Of a DNA stretch of 64,000 nt, positions 57,077 to 64,000 are shown in pieces. How positions within the stretch are numbered: position 1 is the first letter of the stretch; every line of letters begins with the position of its first letter. Under the pieces are notes generated by a model, which saw nothing but the letters and a program-made list of their open reading frames with translations, did no database searches and was not told the origin of the DNA. This stretch comes from Plantactinospora endophytica (GTDB lineage Bacteria > Actinomycetota > Actinomycetes > Mycobacteriales > Micromonosporaceae), in assembly GCF_016862915.1 (NCBI RefSeq), contig NZ_BONW01000010.1, forward strand, positions 1 to 64,000, written 5' to 3'. The translations under genes and the position numbers were made by a program.

Positions 57077-60000
57077 GGTGGGCGCCCCGGCACCACCCGG
57101 CCGGCGACTCCTGGCGGTGCTGGCCGGCCCGGTGCCCGCCCCGAGCCTCGCCGAGCTGGTCCAGGTGCTGACCGGCGACTTCGGATACCGGCACGAACTG
57201 CCGCACCTGGCCGGCGTCAGCGGCCCGGAGGCCGTACCGGAGCTGGAGCGTTGGCTCGCGGGCCCGGCGGCCGACGACGATGGCGTGCCGACGAACGCGC
57301 TGGTCTACTGGGCCGGCGTGCCGGCCCGGAACGTGCCGCTCGCCGACCTCGCCTCGGCGGTCTCGCGCGGCGGGCTGGCCAACTGCCTGCTGATCGTCGA
57401 CGCCTGGCGCGAGCCGGGGGAGGACGGGCCGGCCGTCCCGACGGAGGCGGCGCGGCCACCGTCGAGGACCTGGACGGCGATGTTCGTCCGGTCGCCGGAG
57501 GAGGTCGCCCGGCATCCGCTGGCGCACGCCCTCGTCGCGGAGTTGCGGGACGTTCGGCACGGTTCGGTGACCCAGCCGGAACTCGACCTCCGGTCGCTGC
57601 TGGCCGGGGCGGGGCGCAGCATCGGCGAGACGCCGCAGGTCGTCGACGGGCTCGCGGTGCGGGCCGCGCTGCTGCCCAATCCACGCCACCGGCCCGACGT
57701 GCCGCCCGGGCTGGACATCGCCACCCAGCGCCGGCTGCTCAGCCGCGCGGACCTGGCCGGACACTGGGGACCCCGGGCCCGGGGAATCGAGACGGAGGCC
57801 GAGCGGGGCTGGCACTTCACCGGCCGTACCCGGGCGCTGCGCGAGCTGACCGGCTGGCTGGAGGCGGCGGATGCCGATCCGCGGATGCGGGTGGTGACCG
57901 GTGGCCCAGGCTCCGGCAAGTCCTCGGTACTGGCCCGGATCGTCACGTTCGCCGATCCGGAGTACCGGGCCGGCATTCCCGCCGCCGAGGTGCCGTCCGA
58001 CGGGACCGTGCCGGCGGCGGGCAGCATCGACGTCGCGGTGCACGCCCGGGCCAGGTCGGTCCGCGACCTGGTCGCGGCGATCGGCGAAGCCCTGGGGGTA
58101 CCCGCGGCGGAGCCGTCGATCTTCGTCAACGAACTCGTGGCCGGCCGGCCACGGGCGACCATCGTGGTGGACGCGCTCGACGAGGCGGAGGATCCCCGAC
58201 AGGTGGCCCGGACACTGCTGGCGCCGTTGGCGGCGGCGCGGGTACCCGGGCTGCGGCTGCTCGTCGGGACCCGCCGCGAACTGCTGCCGGCGCTGGGGGC
58301 GGCGAAGCGGGTGCTGGACCTGGACGATCCCGGCTACATCGAGGTGGCCGACGTCGAGGAGTACACCTACAAGCTGCTCGTCGCGGACGAGGGGCCGTAC
58401 CGGGCGCGGCCCCGGATCGCGCGGCAGGTGGCGACCGCCGTCGCCGTACGGGCGGTGCCGAACTTCCTGGTGGCGCGGATCGTGGCCCGCACCCTGGCAG
58501 AGTCGGACGAGTTGGTCGACGTACGGCGGCGCGACTGGCGGGTCCGCTTCCCCGACACCGTCGGCGACGCCCTCGACATGTACCTGGAACGCTTCGGTGC
58601 CGACGAGGAGCGGGTACGCGACCTGCTGACCCCGCTCGCCTACGCCTGGGGGGAGGGGCTGCCCTGGGAGGACGTCTGGGCGCGGTCGGCGTCCGCACTC
58701 TCCGGGCGCGTATACACGGACCATGACGTGGTGTGGCTGCTGGCCCGCGCCGGGGCGTACGTCGTGGAGACCGCCGAGGACGGCAGGTCCGTGTACCGCC
58801 TCTTCCACCAGGCGCTCGCCGACCACCTGCGCGCGGCGGGCCGGGCGGCGGCGGCACACGGGCACCTGGCCCGGTCGCTGGTCGCCGGGAGTCCCACCGT
58901 CGCCGGGTCGGGGCGTACCGACTGGGTGCGGGCGCATCCGTACGTCCGGCGGTACCTGGCCCAGCACGCCGCCCGCGCCGGGCTGCTCGACGAACTGGTG
59001 ACCGACCCGCTGTTCCTGGTCGCGGCGGCGCCGGACGAACTCGTCGGCGTGCTGGACACGGTCCAAACGGACGCCGCCGCCCGGCCGGCCCGGATCTACG
59101 GCCAGGCCGCGCACCGGCTGAGCTGGGAGGGGTACGGCGGCAACGCGGCGATCCTCGAACTGCTCGCCCAGGCCGAGCGGGAGCCCGATCTGGCCAGCGC
59201 GTTCCGGCTGCTGAACCTGCGGCAGCCGTGGACGGTGCCGTGGGCGTGGTGGACCCCGAGTCACCGCTACCGGCTGGTGGGCCGGCACGACGGCGCGGTG
59301 CGGGCGCTGGCGCTGACCGAGATCGACGACCGGCCGACGGCGGTGACCGGCGGTGCCGACGGCACGGTCCGGCGCTGGGACTGCCTGGCCGGCACCCTGC
59401 TGGACGAGCCGCTGTCCGGCCATGCCGGGCCGGTGACGGCGGTGCTGGTGGTCGACGCCGACGGCGAACGGTTGATCGTCTCCGGCGACGCGACCGGGGT
59501 GATCCGGCGGTGGAGTCTGCTGGACGGCACCCCGGCCGGTCTGCCGGTCACCGCCCACACCGGTTCGGTCAACGCGCTGACCGTCGACGGCGACGGGACC
59601 GGCCTCCTCTCGGCGGGCGCGGACGGCACCGTGCGGCGGTGGCGGCTGCTCGACGGTGCTCCGGCCGGCGACGTGGTCGAGGTACCCGGTGGGCCGGTCA
59701 CCGCCCTGACGGTGACGGGTGCCGGCGAGGACGCCGTGCTCGTGACGGCCGGTGTGGACGGTGCCGTCCGGCGCTGGCGGCTCTCCGACGGCACCCCGGC
59801 CGGGCCGGCGCTGCCCGGTCACCGGGGCGCGGTGACCTGCCTCGCCAGCGCGGGACTGCCGGCCGGTGACGTCGTGCTCTCGGGCGGTACCGACTGGAAC
59901 GTGCGTAGCTGGGACCTGGCGGATGAGTCCTCCGTCGAGATGTCGGGTCGGCACGACGACGTCATCCTGGACATCTGCCTGGCGACCGTCCGGGGCACCC

Positions 60001-61112
60001 CGTGGCTCGCCACCGCCAGCTCCGACAACACCCTGTTGCTGGGGCGCTTCGACGACGAGGAGGGCGGCGGATTCCGGCTCTCGCACGACAGCGCCGTCAC
60101 CGCCGTGGTGATCCTCGAACACCAGGACGCTCCGGCGGTGGTCACCGCGAGCGCCGACTCCACGGTCCGGTTCTGGACGGTGGACGACGGCGACGGCGGT
60201 GACGGCCTGGCGGACAACCCGTACGCGACCTCTACTGTGGACGTCGGGTTCCGGGACGGCCGTCCGCTGCTGGCCACCGGCCACAAGGACGGTGCGGTCA
60301 GGGTCTGGGACGCCGACACCGGGCTGCGGATCGGCGTCGACGGCGGCGTCGGGCACGGCGACTGGATCAACGAGCTGATGGTGGTGCCCACGCTGTCCGG
60401 CGGCGTCGTGCTCTCCGCCGGTGGCGACGGCACGGTACGCGAGTGGGCGCTCGCCGACGGGCGGCACCGGCGCGTCTGCCTGACCCGGGAGAACGGCACC
60501 TGGATCAACTCGGTGGCGACGTACCAGGACGGGGAGCGTACCGTCGCGGCGGCCGGCGACTACGACGGTCTGGTGCACCGCTGGGACGTCGAGACCGGCG
60601 AGCCGGTGGCCGCGCCGTTCCAGGCCAACGAGGGTTCGGTGGCAACCGTCGCCGCCATCGGCGGGGTGCTGCTCACGGCCGGCAACGACGGTGTGATCCG
60701 GCGCTGGGACCCGCGTACCGCCCAGCGCCTCACGCCACAGCTCACCGGCCACGCCTCCGCCGCGTGGTGCGTGGCGGTGGGTGTCCACCGTGGACGCCAC
60801 ATCGCGGTCTCCGGCGACGGCGACGGCGCGATCCGGGCCTGGGACGTGCGGGCCGGCACCGTTCTGGGGCACATCCCGGCCGCGCACGACGGCGTCGTGT
60901 ACGGGCTGGCCTTCGGCACCCTGGCGGGGCGGCCCCGGATCGTCTCCGGCGGGGCGGACGGCATCCTCAAGGTGTGGCGCTTCCCGGACCGGCTCGACCT
61001 CGCGGTACGCCTCGGCAGCGGCATCATGAGCGTGGCCCTCGCCGGGCCGGACCAACTCGTCGCCGCCACCTGGCGCGGCACCGTCGCCTTCCGGCTGCTG
61101 CCCGGCGGCTAG
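57069..61112 (+). CDS. Pseudo-caspase/STAND ATPase/WD40-repeat protein
   Basis: A 1,347-residue protein. Residues 10-215 have the layout of the caspase-like domain of actinomycete caspase-ATPase-WD40 proteins, but the catalytic pair is gone: LVYWAGVP (V84, where YYAGHG has His) and LIVDAWREPG (W113, where LDTCYSG has Cys). Residues 250-560 form a STAND/NACHT-like ATPase with Walker A GGPGSGKSS (K284) and Walker B TIVVDALDEAED. Residues 734-1347 have 14 WD40 repeats (RRWD, RRWS, RSWD, RVWD, RAWD endings, two of them degraded), enough for two seven-bladed propellers. Translation starts at a GTG overlapping the membrane coiled-coil gene, or at GTG 57078. Inferred: a large ligand-sensing switch. 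Its stop lies in the arm of a 22-base-pair hairpin. Confidence 0.85.
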   Translation: MPEVGAPAPPGRRLLAVLAGPVPAPSLAELVQVLTGDFGYRHELPHLAGVSGPEAVPELERWLAGPAADDDGVPTNALVYWAGVPARNVPLADLASAVSRGGLANCLLIVDAWREPGEDGPAVPTEAARPPSRTWTAMFVRSPEEVARHPLAHALVAELRDVRHGSVTQPELDLRSLLAGAGRSIGETPQVVDGLAVRAALLPNPRHRPDVPPGLDIATQRRLLSRADLAGHWGPRARGIETEAERGWHFTGRTRALRELTGWLEAADADPRMRVVTGGPGSGKSSVLARIVTFADPEYRAGIPAAEVPSDGTVPAAGSIDVAVHARARSVRDLVAAIGEALGVPAAEPSIFVNELVAGRPRATIVVDALDEAEDPRQVARTLLAPLAAARVPGLRLLVGTRRELLPALGAAKRVLDLDDPGYIEVADVEEYTYKLLVADEGPYRARPRIARQVATAVAVRAVPNFLVARIVARTLAESDELVDVRRRDWRVRFPDTVGDALDMYLERFGADEERVRDLLTPLAYAWGEGLPWEDVWARSASALSGRVYTDHDVVWLLARAGAYVVETAEDGRSVYRLFHQALADHLRAAGRAAAAHGHLARSLVAGSPTVAGSGRTDWVRAHPYVRRYLAQHAARAGLLDELVTDPLFLVAAAPDELVGVLDTVQTDAAARPARIYGQAAHRLSWEGYGGNAAILELLAQAEREPDLASAFRLLNLRQPWTVPWAWWTPSHRYRLVGRHDGAVRALALTEIDDRPTAVTGGADGTVRRWDCLAGTLLDEPLSGHAGPVTAVLVVDADGERLIVSGDATGVIRRWSLLDGTPAGLPVTAHTGSVNALTVDGDGTGLLSAGADGTVRRWRLLDGAPAGDVVEVPGGPVTALTVTGAGEDAVLVTAGVDGAVRRWRLSDGTPAGPALPGHRGAVTCLASAGLPAGDVVLSGGTDWNVRSWDLADESSVEMSGRHDDVILDICLATVRGTPWLATASSDNTLLLGRFDDEEGGGFRLSHDSAVTAVVILEHQDAPAVVTASADSTVRFWTVDDGDGGDGLADNPYATSTVDVGFRDGRPLLATGHKDGAVRVWDADTGLRIGVDGGVGHGDWINELMVVPTLSGGVVLSAGGDGTVREWALADGRHRRVCLTRENGTWINSVATYQDGERTVAAAGDYDGLVHRWDVETGEPVAAPFQANEGSVATVAAIGGVLLTAGNDGVIRRWDPRTAQRLTPQLTGHASAAWCVAVGVHRGRHIAVSGDGDGAIRAWDVRAGTVLGHIPAAHDGVVYGLAFGTLAGRPRIVSGGADGILKVWRFPDRLDLAVRLGSGIMSVALAGPDQLVAATWRGTVAFRLLPGG

Positions 61113-61159
61113 GGCTGTCTCGTGGATCTCCACCGATATCCACGAGACAGCCCTAGCCG
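61106..61159. terminator. 22-bp perfect hairpin flanked by CTAG
   Basis: 61106-61127 pairs perfectly with 61138-61159, with a 10-base loop (CTCCACCGAT). The stop codon of the WD40 protein is in the left arm. CTAG (61109-61112 and 61153-61156) frames an inner GGCTGTCTCGTGGAT/ATCCACGAGACAGCC pair, as IS5-type ends with a four-base target duplication would. It lies between convergent genes and may act as a terminator, a leftover of an insertion element, or both. Confidence 0.6.
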
Positions 61160-61203
61160 GTCGTGCCGGCGCCACCTCGGCGACGCCGGCCGAGGGGTCC
61201 GGA

Positions 61204-62382
61204 TCAGCGCCGTTCCGCGCCCTCGGACAGCTTCCGCGTCGGATCGAGCGGCAGGTGGATTCTGATCTCCACCCCGCCGGTCCGGCCTGGGGTGTTCGAA
61301 ACCTCGCCGTGGTGCGCGACGGCGATGGCGCGGACGATGGACAGGCCGAGCCCGAGCCCGTTGTCGGCGCCGGTGCGTGCGGCGACGCCTCTGACGAAGG
61401 GCTCGAACAGTTCGTCCAGCTCGTCCGGCGCGATCGGCGGACCGGTGTTGGCCACCTGGAGATACGCCCGCTCCCGGGTCGTGCCGGTAACCAGGCTGAC
61501 GTGGCCTCCGGCGTGGTTGTGCCGGATCGCGTTGTCGAGGAGGTTGCCGACCATGCGGTCCAGCAGGGCCGGTTCCCCGTTGGTCGGCGCGGGGTGCAGG
61601 TCCGTCCGCACGGTGATGCGGTGAGCCTCCGCCTGCGTACGCAACGCGTCGAGGCTCTCGCCCACGACGTGCGCGAGGTCGATCGCCGACCGTCTGGTGG
61701 GTCCGGCCTGGCTGCGGGCGAGGGTGAGCAACCCGTCGAGGGTGCGCTGGCTGCGCTCGACCGCGGTACTGATGTCGGCGGCCATCGCGAGCAGTTCGTC
61801 GGTGTCGGGTCGGCCGTCGAGGGTGACATCGATGGCGGTACGCATGGTGGTCAGCGGGGTCCGCAACTCGTGAGCGGCGTTGGCGACGAACATTCGTTGG
61901 CTGTGCAGGAGCCGGTCCCGGTCGGCGATGCCCGACTGGATGCGGTCGAGCATCGCGTTGACGGTCTCCGCCAGCGCGGCGAGTTCGTCCGCCGGGGCGG
62001 CGATCGGTACTCGCTCGGACAGGTTCTCCGCCGAGAGCCGCCGGGCGGTCGCCGAGATGCTGCGGATCGGTCGCAGCGTCCGCCCGGCCACCAGCCAACC
62101 CAGCACGGTGGCCAGTCCGGTGACGACCGCGAGCGCGACCGTCGACTGGGTCAGCAGTTCGGCCAGGGTCTCCGCGTGGACCTGCCCGGCCACGGCGGGA
62201 GAGACGTCCACCGGTAGCCGGGTGGGCGCGGCGGACGGGTCCGTCCTGAGCAGGATCCAGCGGTCGGCCAGGCTGCGTCGTACCAGGACGTAGGTCAGCG
62301 CGGTCAGCATGACCCCGGTGGCGAGCACGATAGCGGTGTGCAGCAGCGCCAGCCGGCTACGGGCGGAGAGCCGGACCGTCAT
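61204..62382 (-). CDS. Two-TM sensor histidine kinase
   Basis: A 392-residue membrane kinase. TM helices lie at about residues 10-34 and 80-101 with a short external loop of about 45 residues, then HAMP (RTLRPIRSISATARRLSAENLSERV), HisKA with H171 (AAHELRTPLTTMR) and HATPase (NLLDNAIRHNHAGG, GLGLGLSIVRAIA). It phosphorylates the response regulator encoded just upstream on the same strand; its ATG overlaps that gene's stop (ATGA). The small external loop suggests sensing of a membrane or envelope signal. Confidence 0.92.
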   Translation of the reverse strand: MTVRLSARSRLALLHTAIVLATGVMLTALTYVLVRRSLADRWILLRTDPSAAPTRLPVDVSPAVAGQVHAETLAELLTQSTVALAVVTGLATVLGWLVAGRTLRPIRSISATARRLSAENLSERVPIAAPADELAALAETVNAMLDRIQSGIADRDRLLHSQRMFVANAAHELRTPLTTMRTAIDVTLDGRPDTDELLAMAADISTAVERSQRTLDGLLTLARSQAGPTRRSAIDLAHVVGESLDALRTQAEAHRITVRTDLHPAPTNGEPALLDRMVGNLLDNAIRHNHAGGHVSLVTGTTRERAYLQVANTGPPIAPDELDELFEPFVRGVAARTGADNGLGLGLSIVRAIAVAHHGEVSNTPGRTGGVEIRIHLPLDPTRKLSEGAERR

Positions 62383-63035
62383 GGGCCGATCCGGTAACCG
62401 GCGCCGGTGACGGTATGGATGACAGCCGGCTCGCCGAGCTTGCGGCGCAGCGTGCCGACCGTGATCCGGACCGCGTTGGTGAACGGGTCGGCGTGTTCGT
62501 CCCACACCTTGTCCAGCAGCGTTTCCGCGCTCACCACGTCACCGTCGGCGGCGAGGAGTTGCGCGAGCACGCCGAACTCCTTCGGCGTCAGGTGCAGCGG
62601 CCGGCCCCCGCGCTCCGCCACGCGCCGGGCGGGGACGAGCCGGATGTCGGCGGCGTGCAGGATCGGCGGCCGGGCCGGGGCGCTGCGGCGTACCAGCGTG
62701 TGTACCCGGGCGACCAGTTCGGAGAACGCGAACGGTTTGCCCAGGTAGTCGTCGGCGCCGAGGGTGAGCCCGTCGACGCGGTCCTCGACCGCTCCCGAGG
62801 CGGTGAGCATGAGGATGCGGGTGGTGCCCCGCTCCGCCACCCGTCGACAGACCGTGTCACCGTGCACCACGGGAAGGTCGCGGTCCAACACCATCACGTC
62901 GTACGGGACGACCTCGCACTTGTCCAACGCGGTCCGGCCGTCGCCGGCGACGTCGACGACGAAGCCCTGCCTGCGCAGCCCGGCGGCGATGTACCCGGCC
63001 AGCGGCTGCTCGTCCTCGACCAGGAGCACTCGCAC
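62379..63035 (-). CDS. OmpR-family response regulator
   Basis: A 218-residue regulator. The receiver has LLVEDEQPLAGYIAAGLRRQGF, phosphorylation site D51 (VMVLDRDLPVVHGD) and K in LGKPFAFSEL; the C-terminal winged helix is LHLTPKEFGVLAQLL...NAVRITVGTLRRKLGEPAVIHTVTGAGYRIG. It resembles CutR-like regulators. The GTG at 63035 has GACACT six bases upstream on the minus strand and no ribosome site, so it is probably leaderless. Two CGTATnnGG direct repeats lie just upstream, possibly its own site. Confidence 0.92.
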   Translation of the reverse strand: MRVLLVEDEQPLAGYIAAGLRRQGFVVDVAGDGRTALDKCEVVPYDVMVLDRDLPVVHGDTVCRRVAERGTTRILMLTASGAVEDRVDGLTLGADDYLGKPFAFSELVARVHTLVRRSAPARPPILHAADIRLVPARRVAERGGRPLHLTPKEFGVLAQLLAADGDVVSAETLLDKVWDEHADPFTNAVRITVGTLRRKLGEPAVIHTVTGAGYRIGP

Positions 63036-63055
63036 CGGACCAGTGTCCCAGCGAC

Positions 63056-63078
63056 CGTATATGGACCACGTATGGCCC
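63056..63078 (-). promoter_or_regulatory. Direct repeat upstream of the response regulator
   Basis: CGTATATGGACC (63056-63067) and CGTATGGCCC (63069-63078) form an imperfect 13-base direct repeat next to the GACACT -10 box. Spacing is compatible with autoregulation by an OmpR-type dimer. Confidence 0.4.
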
Positions 63079-63165
63079 ACACCGACGCCCGGCCACCGCC
63101 GTGCTGGTCGTGCCGCCCGGACCAGAACGTCGGCCCGGCCGGCACGGGCACCGCCCGGTGGCACG

Positions 63166-64000
63166 TCAGGCGGGACGCGAGAGGTAGAACCGCATGCCGG
63201 AGAAGTCGAAGGTGATCGTGTACGGCTTGAAGAAGGCGTGGGTGAAGTTGGCGACCGGATCGAAGCCCAGCCGCTCGTACGCGGCGGGACTGGTGCGGGC
63301 GACGCTGTAGGCGCCGTTGGCGACCCCCGTGCCGAGTCGCGCCTCCTCCGGATAGCAGGGATAGGCGGGGATCCGGTTGACCGCGATCGGGCGGTCGTAG
63401 TCCACCCGCACCCGCAGCCGCCTCGCGGTCGCCTCGGTCATGGCGAGGCAGTTTCCGGCCGCGCCGCCGGTGTCCATGCAGACCACCCGGGGGCCGTGGC
63501 CGTTGACCCTGCCGAGGGTGAACGGGAAGTGGTCACCCGCCAACCACAGCGGCAGGGGTGTGACACCGGCGAGGCTGGCCTCATGCCGGAAGGAGTCGAG
63601 CTGTGTCGCGGTCTTCCGGCGCAGCACCAGCGCCTGGTTCGCATAGTCCAGGGTTGTCAGGAAGTGGTAGAAGATGTGCGTCCCGATGACGCCGGCCGGC
63701 TGCGGGTCACCGAGTTGGGTGGGCTTGTCGATGTCCGCCCAGTGGACGGGGAAGTTACGCAGCTCGATGTCGCCCAGCCGGAACGAGTCCAGCACACCGA
63801 AGTACATGGTGACGGTCTGGCCACCGGCCTGTCCCCGGCCGGTCGAGACCGCACGCAGGCCGGCCTCCTCGGCTGCCTCCATCGACAGGCTCAGCGACGT
63901 TGCGCCGGTGTCGTACATGAACCGTTTCGGCGCGCCGCCGCTCACCGACGCCTCGACCAGCGGCATCGGATCCATGGCGACGAACGGCAGCCGCGTGGCG
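63166..64000 (-). CDS. Retropepsin-like aspartic protease (5' end missing)
   Basis: A predicted aspartic protease, at least 278 residues, still open at the window edge (the frame continues upstream as TRLPFVAMDPMPLVEASVSG, so the start lies outside). Two catalytic-type motifs are present: FMYDTGATSLSLS and VVCMDTGGAAGN. That is two DTG triplets in one chain, so a single polypeptide could form the whole active site, as in pepsins rather than retropepsin dimers. No signal peptide is visible because the N-terminus is cut off. It ends 131 bases before the response-regulator start, in the same direction, but a clear link is not shown. Confidence 0.75.
   Translation of the reverse strand, partial: ATRLPFVAMDPMPLVEASVSGGAPKRFMYDTGATSLSLSMEAAEEAGLRAVSTGRGQAGGQTVTMYFGVLDSFRLGDIELRNFPVHWADIDKPTQLGDPQPAGVIGTHIFYHFLTTLDYANQALVLRRKTATQLDSFRHEASLAGVTPLPLWLAGDHFPFTLGRVNGHGPRVVCMDTGGAAGNCLAMTEATARRLRVRVDYDRPIAVNRIPAYPCYPEEARLGTGVANGAYSVARTSPAAYERLGFDPVANFTHAFFKPYTITFDFSGMRFYLSRPA

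Noticed and set aside
56586-61829. A 1,747-codon open frame antisense to the WD40 protein
   Set aside because: Low-complexity translation without motifs; mirrors the codon bias of the true gene on the other strand.

Overview
The window is very GC-rich DNA from an actinomycete, most likely a member of the Micromonosporaceae. The gene families, the frequent GTG starts, the ATGA/GTGA/TGATG start-stop overlaps and the many promoters with a -10 box 6 to 8 bases before the start codon all point that way. I see no rRNA, tRNA, CRISPR array, intact insertion sequence or antibiotic gene cluster.

Layout. 0-11.2 kb holds mixed metabolic genes: quinone oxidoreductase, pirin, a HhH-GPD-like protein, DUF1345, DUF2795, a CoA-transferase, a family 2 glycosyltransferase, a molybdopterin oxidoreductase with its flavin reductase and a zinc-ribbon protein, a methyltransferase, and a SpoU methyltransferase preceded by a 24-residue open frame. 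11.3-17 kb has a molybdenum theme: modABC with a HTH-TOBE regulator, a fused methyltransferase, and moeA. 17-31 kb holds a DUF4132 protein, a secreted three-repeat protein, an LLM flavoenzyme, a zinc alcohol dehydrogenase, a VOC protein, an M28 peptidase, an NDH-2-like dehydrogenase, a DUF2267 fusion and an aldo/keto reductase. 31.6-38.1 kb has a STAS protein, a response regulator, a DivIVA-like protein and a tight operon of DUF4178, DUF2617, DUF4247, DUF350, a two-TM protein and a membrane spermidine synthase. 41.3-49.6 kb is a complete potassium operon, kdpFABC-DE, led by an extra 27-residue membrane peptide. 49.6-53.6 kb is a patch of lower GC and different codon use: XRE/TPR-type regulator, GNAT enzyme, small cysteine-rich proteins, a broken HTH gene and a secreted SapA-like protein; it looks acquired. 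53.8-64 kb holds a DMT exporter with divergent LysR, DUF1905, a membrane coiled-coil protein coupled to a 1,347-residue pseudo-caspase/STAND/14-WD40 protein, a two-component system, and an aspartic protease that runs off the window.

Two signals stand out. First, the pair at 56.5-61.1 kb has the build of an actinobacterial conflict or signalling sensor whose caspase-like domain has lost both catalytic residues. Second, the DNA between genes is full of short, degenerate tandem arrays (units of 12 to 63 bases). Each is unrelated to the others, and in at least six places the gene-proximal unit contains the last codons and stop of the neighbouring gene, as if gene ends seed local duplication. Three further arrays lie inside coding sequence, with units of 12, 18 and 24 bases.
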